A stretch of DNA of 64,000 nucleotides from Hyphomicrobiales bacterium (GTDB lineage: Bacteria > Pseudomonadota > Alphaproteobacteria > Rhizobiales > Rhizobiaceae), in the NCBI GenBank assembly GCA_002401155.1, contig NVSG01000002.1, positions 717,462 through 781,461 of the forward strand, read 5' to 3'. How positions within the stretch are numbered: position 1 is the stretch's first letter; each line of letters begins with the position of its first letter. Of the stretch, positions 9,654-19,098 are shown piece by piece. The notes under the pieces are model-generated. The model had not been told where the DNA came from and did not search any database. It saw nothing but the letters and a program-made list of their open reading frames with translations. Both the position numbers and the translations under genes were made by a program.

Positions 9654-10675
9654 CGATAAACTATGGTCGCGCGCTTGCGCAATTGCGCAAGATAATCATC
9701 TGCAACCTTACTTCCCTTTTTGCCAAAATCGGCAAATTCCTTGGACCGGTTTACAATCTGCGCGGTATGATCATCGGAAATACTGCGCTTGGCACAAACC
9801 GCCATCAGTTCGACGCCTCTTTTGGTAACCAGCGGTTTGGTTGTTTTCCCGGCAGATGTTGCTATCACACTGGTTTTCCATTCTGGCGGCAGCTCTGGTT
9901 CAAGCACCCGGCCACGGTCAATGACAGAGACGTCTCGCAATTCTTTCGCAAGTTTGATTGCTCCCTCACAAGAGGTGAAACGTTGCCTAAAGCTATTTGC
10001 CTGCTTGCGTCTTGAACTCAAAATGGCTTTTCTACGTGCTTCCGGCACCACAAAAACGATCTGCTTGAGAATATACTCAGTCGTTTCAGGCTTGTCGCTA
10101 CCGCTCTGTTTGAGATCAAAAATTACCTTTTGCTGGCTAACCCTTCCAGTATCGGCTCTGAACTTACCCGTAACAGTCCGTTGCCAGCTCATTTGCGTAC
10201 GAATAAAACCTTTGAAATGATCAGCACCCACGCCCATTTTATTCAGTTCACGGGCCATTTTAGAAGGGCTGGCGCGATTACGTTTCGCAAAACCAGCAAA
10301 AGCTTCGTCGACTTGCTTTTGTGAAGCCAGAGTACGGCGCCTGGTGGCTTCCTGAATTTTTAAAGCCTGCTCAATCATTTCTTCTTCGGCTTTTTTAACG
10401 CGGTTTCCACCGATACGGCGCAGTTTTAGAAAGGCTGCCCGCCGATTAACATCATAATTGGTAACAGGCGTGTTGTTGACCAGAACCCGAATATGAGTGC
10501 CTTTTTTGCTCACCGAGCGAATTTGCCGACCAATTTTGGCCGGCTTTTGCGCTTCTTCGGCAGCTTGCTTTTTTGCTTCCTGCGTCGCTGCGCTTTTGAC
10601 AGCCGAGGTTGATGTGCAACCAGACACCCCTAAACTCAGGATAATCAATAATAAAAATGGAAACGTATGCTTCAT
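9650..10675 (-). CDS. SurA-like peptidyl-prolyl isomerase lipoprotein
   Basis: SurA-type chaperone or isomerase expected to help fold outer-membrane proteins such as the LptD encoded next to it. From the ATG at 10675 the protein has 341 residues. It starts with a signal peptide ending in a lipobox (LGVSGC), so it is probably a lipoprotein. A charged Ala/Lys linker follows, then the SurA N-terminal segment (VLVNNTPVTNYDVNRR) and helical chaperone region. A parvulin-like region follows (LKQIVFVVPEARRK, later GVELMAVC), which looks divergent. A longer open frame adds 18 residues but hides the signal peptide. Classical SurA is soluble, so the lipobox is notable. The position downstream of lptD, overlapping pdxA by ATGA, fits this operon in related bacteria. 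Enzyme activity is uncertain. Confidence 0.85.
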   Translation of the reverse strand: MKHTFPFLLLIILSLGVSGCTSTSAVKSAATQEAKKQAAEEAQKPAKIGRQIRSVSKKGTHIRVLVNNTPVTNYDVNRRAAFLKLRRIGGNRVKKAEEEMIEQALKIQEATRRRTLASQKQVDEAFAGFAKRNRASPSKMARELNKMGVGADHFKGFIRTQMSWQRTVTGKFRADTGRVSQQKVIFDLKQSGSDKPETTEYILKQIVFVVPEARRKAILSSRRKQANSFRQRFTSCEGAIKLAKELRDVSVIDRGRVLEPELPPEWKTSVIATSAGKTTKPLVTKRGVELMAVCAKRSISDDHTAQIVNRSKEFADFGKKGSKVADDYLAQLRKRATIVYR

Positions 10676-10780
10676 GGTTTTCTTTAATCGCCGAAGGTAA
10701 AATTGTTTTCTGCTCGTGAGATTAGGCATCTTTGTGGCCGGTCAATGGCCAATTTACGGGCTTTGAGAGCAGGGCCCTTT

Positions 10781-13153
10781 CTATGATGCATCTTTACTGA
10801 GTTGGTGCGTATATCCATAACCGCCAATTGTTCGCAATCCGAATTTGAAGCCGATGGTTGTGCCTGTGGTATCTCCTGTACGCGAGCGCGAGTTATTATA
10901 GGAAACCGAGAACGAATAGCATTCGTCATCATAGGCAAGCCCGATACCATCAGAAATCATGGCGTTATTTTGGATGTCGTAGGAAATATTGCCAAATGCA
11001 CGCCAGTTGTCATTTAGCTTGAAACCGCCAGAAGCGTTAATCTCATGACGATCTGCTATCGATGCATAATTAGGTTGAGCATCAGTGAAAATATATGATG
11101 TACTCATAGATAGAAGCGATGAGCTGTATTGGGCGCCTAATTCTGTGCGCTTCAGTTTAAAAGTTTTCTCATCAAACCGACCAGATAGACCCAGAACGAC
11201 CCCCTCACCACTGTTGAGCGCTATGGATGCAACATAATCCGAACGGGCCGTTTCCAGTCCGGACTCTTCACCCGCATTAGCAAGATCATTTTGAGCAAAC
11301 GAATTTACCCCCGCCAGATGGAACGATTGGCCAGCAACCACATCAAGACTGCCACCCTGTTCGAAACTTGTAGAATAGCGGAAGCCGATATTGGCACGCG
11401 TACCACCCTCGACCCGGTCATATCCCGAAAATTTATCCGTATCAAAAAGATTGGAAGCATCGAATACGAGGCTTTGCGCATCTTCGTTGGGGAACAGGCC
11501 AATATGCGTTTCGTCAGAGCGTGTTATGATTTGTGCGATGGGTTCAAAAATATGCGTTCCCATACTGTTAGAAGCAATCATGGGATAACGAATTTCCAAC
11601 ATGGCACTAGGCATTACGCGATAAATGCTTTCATTGGTCAGCAAAGGGTTTTCGGCAGAATTAAGCCCATCCGAATTCACCTGAATACCATCCCCGCGTA
11701 GCCCCAATGATGTGGTGATCAAGGCGCCACTGTCCATGATCGTCGAACCTTTCCAATCAAGATTGAAACTAGCTCGGGTATATTCACCGCGAATACCGTG
11801 GAAACGCTCAGATGCACCAAGTCCCTTATTGATAATATCAGAGGCACTGCGTGTAAGATTAGCCATATTAAAATCGAACGAAACCTGTCCGAGGCCATCT
11901 TCACCATCGCTCACCACATTATAGTCTAAAATCGGTAAAACGTTAGCTTGCAAATCCTGATCAACATCTACGTTAGAAGAATTCTGGATGAGAAAGTCTT
12001 GAACCGCCAAATTGAAGTAATTTTTGCCGGAAAGCCCCTGCAAATAAAGCTCGTTGGTAATGTTACTCGAATCAAATCCGGCAATGCTGTAGGTTCTGGC
12101 AAAATTCTTGTCCGACTGCAGCAATGCATTCCAACCAAATTTCCAGCGCGGATTGATATCAAATTTGCCAACGGTAGCAATTGCGGCGCGGCGCTCTTTT
12201 TCCGAATCTGTATATGCAGGGTTAAATGCATCGGGGTTTTGCTGGTCGATACCGGCAAGTTTGATGGAATAACTGCCATTTTCCAGGCGATGGCGCCATT
12301 CAGTTTCTACCAAAAGCCCTTGCCTGGAATAGTAACCACCGGTCAGAGTCAGATCAAAATTTGGTGCCAGATTGAAGAAATAGGAACTGCGAAGGCCAAA
12401 ACCAAGCGCTGCATGATTTGTAAAGTCAGGGAATAAAAATCCAGATTTACGTTTTACCGCTGGGTCGGCATGGGCAAACCGAGGCAGTCGAATAATGGGA
12501 ACACCAAACACTTCAAAACTGGCATCTTCATATTCCACAGCTTTGGTATCGTTATTGATGGTTATTTTTCTTGCCCGAATTTGCCAGAGAGGCGGCTTGC
12601 TCGGGTTTTCTTTGCAGGCCTTACAGGCGGTATAGACGCCATTATGAAATACGGTGAAGGCACCATCAATTCGCTCGGCACTCGTTGCTGCAATGCGTGT
12701 TTCGTCCGCTGTCTCTACTCTGAGGGCTGCAATAAATCCATTGGAGAAATCATCGGTGAGATCAATTTCATCAGCAAATATCCGATTGCCGCTGGGTTCA
12801 AGAATCTCCACGGACCCTTGCGCCGTTACCCGCCCACTTGTGCGATTATAGGTAACTTTTTCGGCAACCAGCGTATATCCGTCATAAGCGATCTGCACAT
12901 TGCCTGAGGCAATGATTATTTGCTGATCATTATCGTAGATCAAATCATCTGATTCGAGCAGCATTTGCGTGCCCGGCGTGGCCTTGGGACGACTGGAAAG
13001 TGTCTGGGTAATTTCCTGCGCATTCGCACTATTGGAGAGGGGAGAAAGCAAATTTGGTCCGCACGTAGCCATGCCCGCGGCAGCGACTGCCACGAATGCC
13101 CAGTGAAAACGGCGTATATTACGCATCAGGCTTACGCTTTTTGGATGGGTCAA
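10781..13153 (-). CDS. lptD: LPS-assembly protein LptD
   Basis: Outer-membrane beta-barrel that inserts lipopolysaccharide into the outer leaflet, together with LptE. The 790-residue protein has a signal peptide ending near ANA-QE (about residue 45). An OstA/LptA-like domain (about 60-165, GNVQIAYDGYTLVAEKV region) follows, then a long LptD barrel ending in a YGYTH-rich tail. Cys residues in YTACKACK and near DDECYSF could form the family's disulfides. The start is TTG at 13153: a perfect AGGAGG lies 8 bases upstream inside the end of lptG, and the TTG follows the lptG TAG directly. An ATG nine codons in has no ribosome site. It follows lptF-lptG, linking the transporter permeases to the barrel. 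Confidence 0.95.
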   Translation of the reverse strand: MTHPKSVSLMRNIRRFHWAFVAVAAAGMATCGPNLLSPLSNSANAQEITQTLSSRPKATPGTQMLLESDDLIYDNDQQIIIASGNVQIAYDGYTLVAEKVTYNRTSGRVTAQGSVEILEPSGNRIFADEIDLTDDFSNGFIAALRVETADETRIAATSAERIDGAFTVFHNGVYTACKACKENPSKPPLWQIRARKITINNDTKAVEYEDASFEVFGVPIIRLPRFAHADPAVKRKSGFLFPDFTNHAALGFGLRSSYFFNLAPNFDLTLTGGYYSRQGLLVETEWRHRLENGSYSIKLAGIDQQNPDAFNPAYTDSEKERRAAIATVGKFDINPRWKFGWNALLQSDKNFARTYSIAGFDSSNITNELYLQGLSGKNYFNLAVQDFLIQNSSNVDVDQDLQANVLPILDYNVVSDGEDGLGQVSFDFNMANLTRSASDIINKGLGASERFHGIRGEYTRASFNLDWKGSTIMDSGALITTSLGLRGDGIQVNSDGLNSAENPLLTNESIYRVMPSAMLEIRYPMIASNSMGTHIFEPIAQIITRSDETHIGLFPNEDAQSLVFDASNLFDTDKFSGYDRVEGGTRANIGFRYSTSFEQGGSLDVVAGQSFHLAGVNSFAQNDLANAGEESGLETARSDYVASIALNSGEGVVLGLSGRFDEKTFKLKRTELGAQYSSSLLSMSTSYIFTDAQPNYASIADRHEINASGGFKLNDNWRAFGNISYDIQNNAMISDGIGLAYDDECYSFSVSYNNSRSRTGDTTGTTIGFKFGLRTIGGYGYTHQLSKDAS

Positions 13154-14245
13154 CTATCCATCCTCCTGATGCAACAAAATGCTTGTCCCAAATAATATTG
13201 TCACACATGCTGGAGCCCAGGCAGCTAACGCTGGCGGGACTATCCCATTGCTTCCTAACGAAGTTATTAGACTCGAGATTGTATAAAGCACGAAGCCGCT
13301 GAGAATTCCACCTAAAATCAACCGTCCCCCCTGACCAAATCGAGCAAATTTCAGTGATACGGTGGCAGCGATCAAAATCATCGCCACGAAAAACGCGGGG
13401 AGGGAGAGAAGTTTATGAAATTGCACCAGATATTGCAGCGAATTGCTCCCGGTTCCTTGCAACTTTGCGGCCGTATCCCGAAGCTCCCAGAACGGCACTA
13501 AATCTGGCGGCGTGCTAGCATCAAACAGGCTCTCCGGGCGCAAATTGGTCTTCAGCCTCAAGGCCGAACTTCTGGTTACCCTGCCATCATTTTGGGTGGT
13601 TTTTGTGTCCAGCAAAAGCCAATGGTCGTTTCGATAAAAACCGGAAACCGCATCTATCCGGTCCAGCAGCGATCCATCGGGGCTCCAGCGAATAACAGTT
13701 ACATCACTCAGTGTCTGCCCACGGTCGCGAGCAAGATTTGCGTTGATAACTGCGCTGCCCGTCTCGTCTTCTTGCCTGATCCAATAACCATTGACGGATT
13801 TTTCCGCTGCACGCTCCTTCAGCGAATAAACCACGGCGCGTAAATCCTTGCTCTTTTCCAGCGATATAATGGCCGCAGGATTATAGATCATCGCAACAAA
13901 AAATCCGAAGAAAATAGCAACAGAACCAATGGGTAACAAGAATTGCCAGGCTGAAACGCCCGCGGCCCTTGCAACCACCAATTCCATTTTTCCGTTCATC
14001 TGGTTGAGGGTCACCATCGCTGCGAACAGGCACCCGAATGCAAATGCTTTTTCAAGAAACACCGGAGCCTGAAGCGTTGAAATTTGAAAAAGTTGCCAAG
14101 TGGATACATCAGCCAAATGGGAAGCCTTGCGCATTTCTTCGACAAAATTGACCGTCACAATCAAAAACATCAATGCCAGCAACATGGCGATGGTGTTTTT
14201 GAAATACCGCGAGGCAATATATAAAAAGAGCGTTTTGCCGATCAT
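13154..14245 (-). CDS. lptG: LPS export permease LptG
   Basis: Inner-membrane permease of the LptBFG transporter, which extracts lipopolysaccharide and passes it to LptC and the periplasmic bridge. The 363-residue YjgP/YjgQ-family protein has a helix pair at the N-terminus (residues 15-35 and 60-80), the conserved NQMNGKMELVVARAAG coupling segment, a periplasmic beta-jellyroll domain in the middle, and three further helices at the C-terminus. Its ATG overlaps the lptF stop by 4 bases (ATGA), and its TAG touches the TTG start of lptD. The ATPase LptB is not in the window. Confidence 0.95.
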   Translation of the reverse strand: MIGKTLFLYIASRYFKNTIAMLLALMFLIVTVNFVEEMRKASHLADVSTWQLFQISTLQAPVFLEKAFAFGCLFAAMVTLNQMNGKMELVVARAAGVSAWQFLLPIGSVAIFFGFFVAMIYNPAAIISLEKSKDLRAVVYSLKERAAEKSVNGYWIRQEDETGSAVINANLARDRGQTLSDVTVIRWSPDGSLLDRIDAVSGFYRNDHWLLLDTKTTQNDGRVTRSSALRLKTNLRPESLFDASTPPDLVPFWELRDTAAKLQGTGSNSLQYLVQFHKLLSLPAFFVAMILIAATVSLKFARFGQGGRLILGGILSGFVLYTISSLITSLGSNGIVPPALAAWAPACVTILFGTSILLHQEDG

Positions 14246-15450
14246 GTTTCCACTCCGGCACGGCGACGGCGAAAGGCAATATAGGATTTTTGCAGACGCT
14301 CACCAAATTGGCGCATTTTTTGTTCATTGCGATCAACAATTTGCTGCAAAGGTTTCGGCAGTGCCACCGGTCGATTGGTAAACACAAACCAGCAACCAAA
14401 TAAAATACAGAAAATTGGCAAACCATAGATCAGCAGAACAGCAGAAGGATCGGCTTTCAACATCCCCTTGGCCGGAAAGGCCGCCCCTCGGGCAACGAGA
14501 AGCATGATGACTGCCCACCCGATTGCCGTGCCATAACCTGCTCTGCTTGACCGTGCTTGCCCGATAAATGCAAGAATAACAAACACATAGGCAAAGGGCC
14601 ACAGCATTTCAGAAAACCGTTCGTGGATGACAGCCCGATAGTCGCCCGGATTTTTCTTGAAGAAATACTCATCTATATCAGGACTCAATAATTCAACAGT
14701 CGTACGCCGGTTTGGCGGGAGCCGTGGCACAGCCGTTGGCCCCGACAGGCTGGAGAGATCATAAAAATAGGACTCATATTTGATGACACTGACACTGCCA
14801 TCTGAATAATTGCTTTGCTGAATCTCACCATCACGGAGCACCAGCATGGTCATGCCATTCTTACTTGCAACAACCCCTTCTTTGGCCGAATAAATGGTGG
14901 AAGAATTCGGATCGCGCTCATCCGCTATCAAAATCCCGCTGAGGAGGCCATTTTCACCGCGTTTTGCTACGTGAAATGTCAGTCCCGGCTCGACTTCTTT
15001 GAAAACACCTTCGCGCAATACAATGGAAACCAGATCAGCACGCATTTCCGTAGCAAACTGGTTCATCTTGATCAGGCTTATTGGCGAGATGAAATGCCCG
15101 ATCGAACCGGTAGCAAGGCTGCAAACCAAAGCGACCAACAATAACGGTTTGGCAAGCACATTGGTAGAAGCGCCACTGGCCGAAATAACCACCAACTCCG
15201 AATTGGAATTTAATGCGTTAATCGTGTGAATGGTCGCCAATAATATAGAAAGAGGAACAACAGCCTGAATCAGCAGGGGAACGGCCAGCGAGGTCAGGGA
15301 AAAATAGGTAAAAAGTGTTTGCCCGTTGGTCGTGATAATATCGAGCCCCTTCAAGGCCTGAACAATCCAGACCACCCCGACCATCGCCAAAAGCGTGATG
15401 GCAGCGGCATGCACTGTTTTCCCAAAAATATAACGCTCAATCAGCTTCAT
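14242..15450 (-). CDS. lptF: LPS export permease LptF
   Basis: Partner permease of LptG in the LptBFG lipopolysaccharide exporter. The 402-residue protein begins MKLIERYIFG, typical of LptF, with helices near 15-35 and 55-80 and the NSNSELVVISASGAS coupling segment. A periplasmic beta-rich domain (about 130-270) and C-terminal helices follow, then a basic cytoplasmic tail. It is the first gene of the minus-strand lpt operon and is divergent from pepA over 233 bases, where both promoters should lie. Confidence 0.95.
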   Translation of the reverse strand: MKLIERYIFGKTVHAAAITLLAMVGVVWIVQALKGLDIITTNGQTLFTYFSLTSLAVPLLIQAVVPLSILLATIHTINALNSNSELVVISASGASTNVLAKPLLLVALVCSLATGSIGHFISPISLIKMNQFATEMRADLVSIVLREGVFKEVEPGLTFHVAKRGENGLLSGILIADERDPNSSTIYSAKEGVVASKNGMTMLVLRDGEIQQSNYSDGSVSVIKYESYFYDLSSLSGPTAVPRLPPNRRTTVELLSPDIDEYFFKKNPGDYRAVIHERFSEMLWPFAYVFVILAFIGQARSSRAGYGTAIGWAVIMLLVARGAAFPAKGMLKADPSAVLLIYGLPIFCILFGCWFVFTNRPVALPKPLQQIVDRNEQKMRQFGERLQKSYIAFRRRRAGVET

Positions 15451-15683
15451 GGATACTCTACAAATAGGACCGGGCCGATGCCCGATGGTTTAAGAAATTA
15501 TCAGGGTTACCAACCTGTAAACATAAAGCCTCATATTGGCTAAAAATAGGCAAAGAAACAGAGTTAAATTAGTGTAAATAATAGAACCGCATTGCATCAC
15601 CTAAATCAATTACATATTTGGTCTTTGCAAAGTTGACCACACTCATTAGGTTCAAGACTTCATCACACAATGCCGGAGGAATC

Positions 15684-17168
15684 ATGGCCAAGCTCCCTAC
15701 AATCTCGATTGCTAAAAATACCTTGCCGAAAAAGGGCACACTCGTCTTTCTTGTTGAAAAAGATGGCCAGCTGCCAAAGACCGCCAAAGCCCTTGATACC
15801 AGCGGGCAATTGCAACGGGCCGTTGATCTTTCCGATTTTTCAGGAGCAAGCAAAAGTGTGGTCACATTGGTGGCGCCCGATGGTGTTTTTGACAAATGGA
15901 TTGTGCTCGGCTGCGGCGAAGTGAGTGAAGCTGGAGAAGCCGACTGGATGAAACTCGGCGGTAAGGTAAATTCCACGACCAAAAAGTCCGAGCTTGTCAC
16001 CATCATCGGCGAACTTGGCGAAAAGGGAAGCAAACTGGAAGCTGTATCCTTTGCAGCAATGGCGGCTGGCGCAAAAATGGCAGCCTATGATTTTGATCAA
16101 TATAAAACCAAATCGAAAAAACCGGCCCCCACAAAATCCCGCAAACTGGTCTTTGCCCATGATGATACCGCAGCGGTGCGGCGCGAATGGAAAAGACTGG
16201 ATAGCGTCAGCGATGGTGTTTTGCTGGCCCGTGATCTGGTCAATTTACCGCCCAATGTGCTGACCCCGGTAGAATTTGCCAAACAGGCAAAGGATTTGGA
16301 AAAACTCGGCGTGAAAGTAGAAATTCTCGGCGATAAAGAGCTGAAAAAACTAAAAATGGGTGCCTTGCTCGGCGTGGCGCAGGGGTCTGAACAGCCCGCC
16401 CGCATGGCAATCATGAAATGGGATGGCGGCAAAGCCAAAGAACAACCCATCGCCTTTGTTGGCAAAGGCGTCATCTTCGATACGGGCGGTATTTCGCTTA
16501 AACCCGGCGGCGGCATGGAAGACATGAAGGGCGATATGGGCGGTGCAGCAGCTGTCACCGGCCTGATGCACGCGCTTGCTTCCAGAAAAGCCAAGGTCAA
16601 TGTGATCGGCATTATCGGCATCGTTGAAAATATGCCCGATGGCAACGCCTATCGTCCCGGCGATATCCTAACTTCCATGTCGGGTCAGACCATCGAAATC
16701 ATCAACACAGATGCTGAAGGCCGTCTGGTTTTGGCCGATGCGCTTTGGTATTGCCACACCAGGTTCAAACCAAAATTCATGATCAATCTGGCAACGCTTA
16801 CAGGAGCGATTCTTGTCGCTCTCGGCAAAAACTACGCCGGGCTTTTCTCCAACAATGACGAACTGGCGGAAAATATCTACGCGGCAGGACTGACCACAGA
16901 TGAAAAAGTATGGCGCATGCCGCTCGATAAAGAGTTCGATAAAATGATCGATTCCAAATTCGCCGACATGAAAAATACAGGCGGCAGATACGGTGGTTCA
17001 TCCACCGCCGGACAATTCCTGCAACGCTATGTGGAAGATACCCCATGGGCGCATTTGGATATCGCAGGCACCGCCATGGGATCGCCAAAACACGAGTTCA
17101 ATCAGTCGTGGGGCTCAGGTTATGGCGTGAGACTGCTCGATCGTCTGGTCTCTGATTTCTATGAATAA
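15684..17168 (+). CDS. pepA: Leucyl aminopeptidase (M17)
   Basis: Cytosolic two-metal aminopeptidase that removes N-terminal residues such as leucine. In some bacteria it also binds DNA. The 494-residue protein has the M17 catalytic domain at the C-terminal half with [15 protein letters not shown] (Lys and Asp metal/catalytic residues) and the family signature [13 protein letters not shown] chose the ATG at 15684 because GGAGGA lies 3 bases upstream; an upstream in-frame start at 15618 has no ribosome site and falls in the divergent promoter region. holC follows 19 bases later, a pairing conserved across proteobacteria. Confidence 0.97.
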   Translation: MAKLPTISIAKNTLPKKGTLVFLVEKDGQLPKTAKALDTSGQLQRAVDLSDFSGASKSVVTLVAPDGVFDKWIVLGCGEVSEAGEADWMKLGGKVNSTTKKSELVTIIGELGEKGSKLEAVSFAAMAAGAKMAAYDFDQYKTKSKKPAPTKSRKLVFAHDDTAAVRREWKRLDSVSDGVLLARDLVNLPPNVLTPVEFAKQAKDLEKLGVKVEILGDKELKKLKMGALLGVAQGSEQPARMAIMKWDGGKAKEQPIAFVGKGVIFDTGGISLKPGGGMEDMKGDMGGAAAVTGLMHALASRKAKVNVIGIIGIVENMPDGNAYRPGDILTSMSGQTIEIINTDAEGRLVLADALWYCHTRFKPKFMINLATLTGAILVALGKNYAGLFSNNDELAENIYAAGLTTDEKVWRMPLDKEFDKMIDSKFADMKNTGGRYGGSSTAGQFLQRYVEDTPWAHLDIAGTAMGSPKHEFNQSWGSGYGVRLLDRLVSDFYE

Positions 17169-17187
17169 GTACGAGTAAGTAACTGTT

Positions 17188-17637
17188 ATGACTGAGATTT
17201 TGTTCTATCACCTGACAGAAAGCAATCTGGAAACAGCACTTCCGGGCCTGCTTGAAAAATCCCTTGAACGGGGTTGGAAGGTGGTGGTTCAGGCCGGATC
17301 TCAGGGAAGAATCGAAGCCTTGGATGCTCATTTGTGGACCTATCAGGAACACAGTTTTCTCGCCCACGGTACTACCAAAGATGGCACCCAATCCATGCAG
17401 CCGATCTGGTTGACCACCGAAACCGACAATCCCAATGAGGCCAGCATCCGCTTCATGGTCGATGGCGCCGTGCCGGACGATCTGACAGGCTATGAACGCG
17501 CGGTCTACATGTTTGACGGTCACGACAATGACGCGGTTTTGCAGGCACGGGAACGCTGGAAAATTGAAAAGGAAGCGGGCTTCGATCTGACCTATTGGCA
17601 GCAAAAACCAAATGGTGGTTGGGAAAAGAAAGCATGA
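17188..17637 (+). CDS. holC: DNA polymerase III chi subunit
   Basis: Chi subunit of the replicative clamp-loader complex, which links it to single-strand binding protein. The 149-residue protein has the HolC start (TEILFYHLTES), the KSLERGWKVVVQ segment and the LDAHLWTYQEHSFLAHG motif. The length is normal. It lies directly after pepA, and its stop overlaps the start of the next gene by ATGA, so the three may be one transcript. Confidence 0.95.
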   Translation: MTEILFYHLTESNLETALPGLLEKSLERGWKVVVQAGSQGRIEALDAHLWTYQEHSFLAHGTTKDGTQSMQPIWLTTETDNPNEASIRFMVDGAVPDDLTGYERAVYMFDGHDNDAVLQARERWKIEKEAGFDLTYWQQKPNGGWEKKA

Positions 17638-18341
17638 GCAACGACCCCCGCCCCGATGAAGATTTTCGCGAAAAGCAAAAACAGGCGCGGGTGGAAATCA
17701 ACAAACTCGATGCTGATCGAGTCCACGATGAGCCGGAACGCATCGCTTTTTTCAACGCAGTCTACCAGCGGGCAGGGCGCGATGCTATCAATGTTCCGTG
17801 GGCAGATTTGCACCCGAAAGACAAGCTGCTCGATTGGCTGAAAGATAAAAAAGGCCAAGATCAAACAGCACTCGATATAGCCTGCGGTCTGGGCGATAAC
17901 GCTGAGGCAATTGCTGAATATGGCTATCAAACCGCAGCCTTCGATGTGGCCGCGGACGCAATTTTATGGGCCAAAAAGCGCTTTCCCGAAAGTCTTGTTC
18001 AATATCGACAAGCGGATCTCTTCGATCCACCCTCAGAATGGTTGGAGAAATTTGATCTGGTGCATGAATGCTACACTCTTCAGGCGCTACCTCCAAAAAT
18101 GTTTGAAAAATCCGCAAGGGCCGTCGCAAATCTGGTGAAGCCCGGAGGAACTTTATTGGTCTACACAAGAATTTTGCCTGAACCGCGCGAACAGGCAGGC
18201 CCACCATGGCCGTTGATCAAGGATCAGGCTGAAATATTCTTCACCCTCGGATTCAAGCTAGTTTCAGAAGACATTTTCACCATTGATCGCCCGGACAGAC
18301 AAATTCCACACGGGTTTTATGAATGGAAAAAAATGGGCTGA
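17634..18341 (+). CDS. Class I SAM-dependent methyltransferase
   Basis: Unassigned methyltransferase of 235 residues. The SAM-binding motif I reads ALDIACGLGDNAEAIAE at about residue 79, followed by a motif-II-like FDVAADAILWAKKRFP and a motif around EKFDLVHECYTLQAL. The C-terminal part (LLVYTRILPEPREQ) fits a small-molecule methyltransferase such as the thiopurine or TehB-like type; the substrate cannot be told. A charged N-terminal helix (about 1-60) precedes the fold. The ATG at 17634 overlaps the holC stop by ATGA. An earlier in-frame start would lie inside holC. Confidence 0.85.
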   Translation: MSNDPRPDEDFREKQKQARVEINKLDADRVHDEPERIAFFNAVYQRAGRDAINVPWADLHPKDKLLDWLKDKKGQDQTALDIACGLGDNAEAIAEYGYQTAAFDVAADAILWAKKRFPESLVQYRQADLFDPPSEWLEKFDLVHECYTLQALPPKMFEKSARAVANLVKPGGTLLVYTRILPEPREQAGPPWPLIKDQAEIFFTLGFKLVSEDIFTIDRPDRQIPHGFYEWKKMG

Positions 18342-18414
18342 TCTATTTATTTGGGAAATGGGAAATTCTATCCAGCAAGACCGATTCTGAATAATTTAAA
18401 AAAGCGAAAGGTCG

Positions 18415-19089
18415 ATGATGAATATTGGAGCATTTTTAGTAATCGGAGGCCTTTTAATGGCCTTCGTTTACCCGGCAATCAAAACCAAAGTGCATGAAAC
18501 AGTATTAGCAACGGCTCAAGTTTATGAACGCGGGGATGAGCGTGGTTGGAAGAACCAGAGCATAAATCTAAATACAATCAATAATCCGGCAAAGCTGAAA
18601 CTGACTGCAAACTTCCTGCCGGGAACCCCGTATCTGGAAAATATCGTACGTTTTAGAGTTAAAGTTGCCGGGCCGCAGGAGGTCGTCTTAGACAAAACTG
18701 TGCAGGTACATGTCGGTAAGCATATAGCGCCAAGAGCCGGTTTCGTGAAAGTTTTCACCTACGTACCGCAATTTTACATCGCCAAATCAGGAAATTATAC
18801 CATTAATGTCAGCATGGATGAAAAACCGGATTTCAGCCTGTCATCCGTCGCTGTAACCGCACTGAGTATCGTTGAAGAGCCTGATACATCCATGAGGACA
18901 CCAGGGTTTATGGTGTTCGTGCTTGGTTTGTTTTTGTTCATCCGACGTAGAAAGCGAATGCAAAAACAAAGTTCACAACAAGCGGAAATAACACCTCCTC
19001 AAACCGAAACGCCAAAACCAGCCGCAAAGCCTGTGGCTAAACCGGTAAAAAAGAAAATCAGATGGGGCCGTAATGCTGATCTGGACTAG
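18415..19089 (+). CDS. Unrecognised two-helix membrane protein
   Basis: I do not recognise this 224-residue protein. It has a membrane helix at the N-terminus (about 4-22). A predicted extracytoplasmic beta-rich domain of about 140 residues follows (VRFRVKVAGPQEVVLDKTV, YIAKSGNYTINVSMD). A second helix (about 163-178) is followed by a basic run RRRKR and a Pro-Lys-Ala-rich cytoplasmic tail (PKPAAKPVAKPVKKK). The beta domain could bind a ligand or a partner. The start is one of two adjacent ATG codons after AAAGG. It lies 73 bases after the methyltransferase in the same direction and runs convergent with the ABC-F gene. Confidence 0.75.
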   Translation: MMNIGAFLVIGGLLMAFVYPAIKTKVHETVLATAQVYERGDERGWKNQSINLNTINNPAKLKLTANFLPGTPYLENIVRFRVKVAGPQEVVLDKTVQVHVGKHIAPRAGFVKVFTYVPQFYIAKSGNYTINVSMDEKPDFSLSSVAVTALSIVEEPDTSMRTPGFMVFVLGLFLFIRRRKRMQKQSSQQAEITPPQTETPKPAAKPVAKPVKKKIRWGRNADLD

Positions 19090-19098
19090 GTCCGATAA

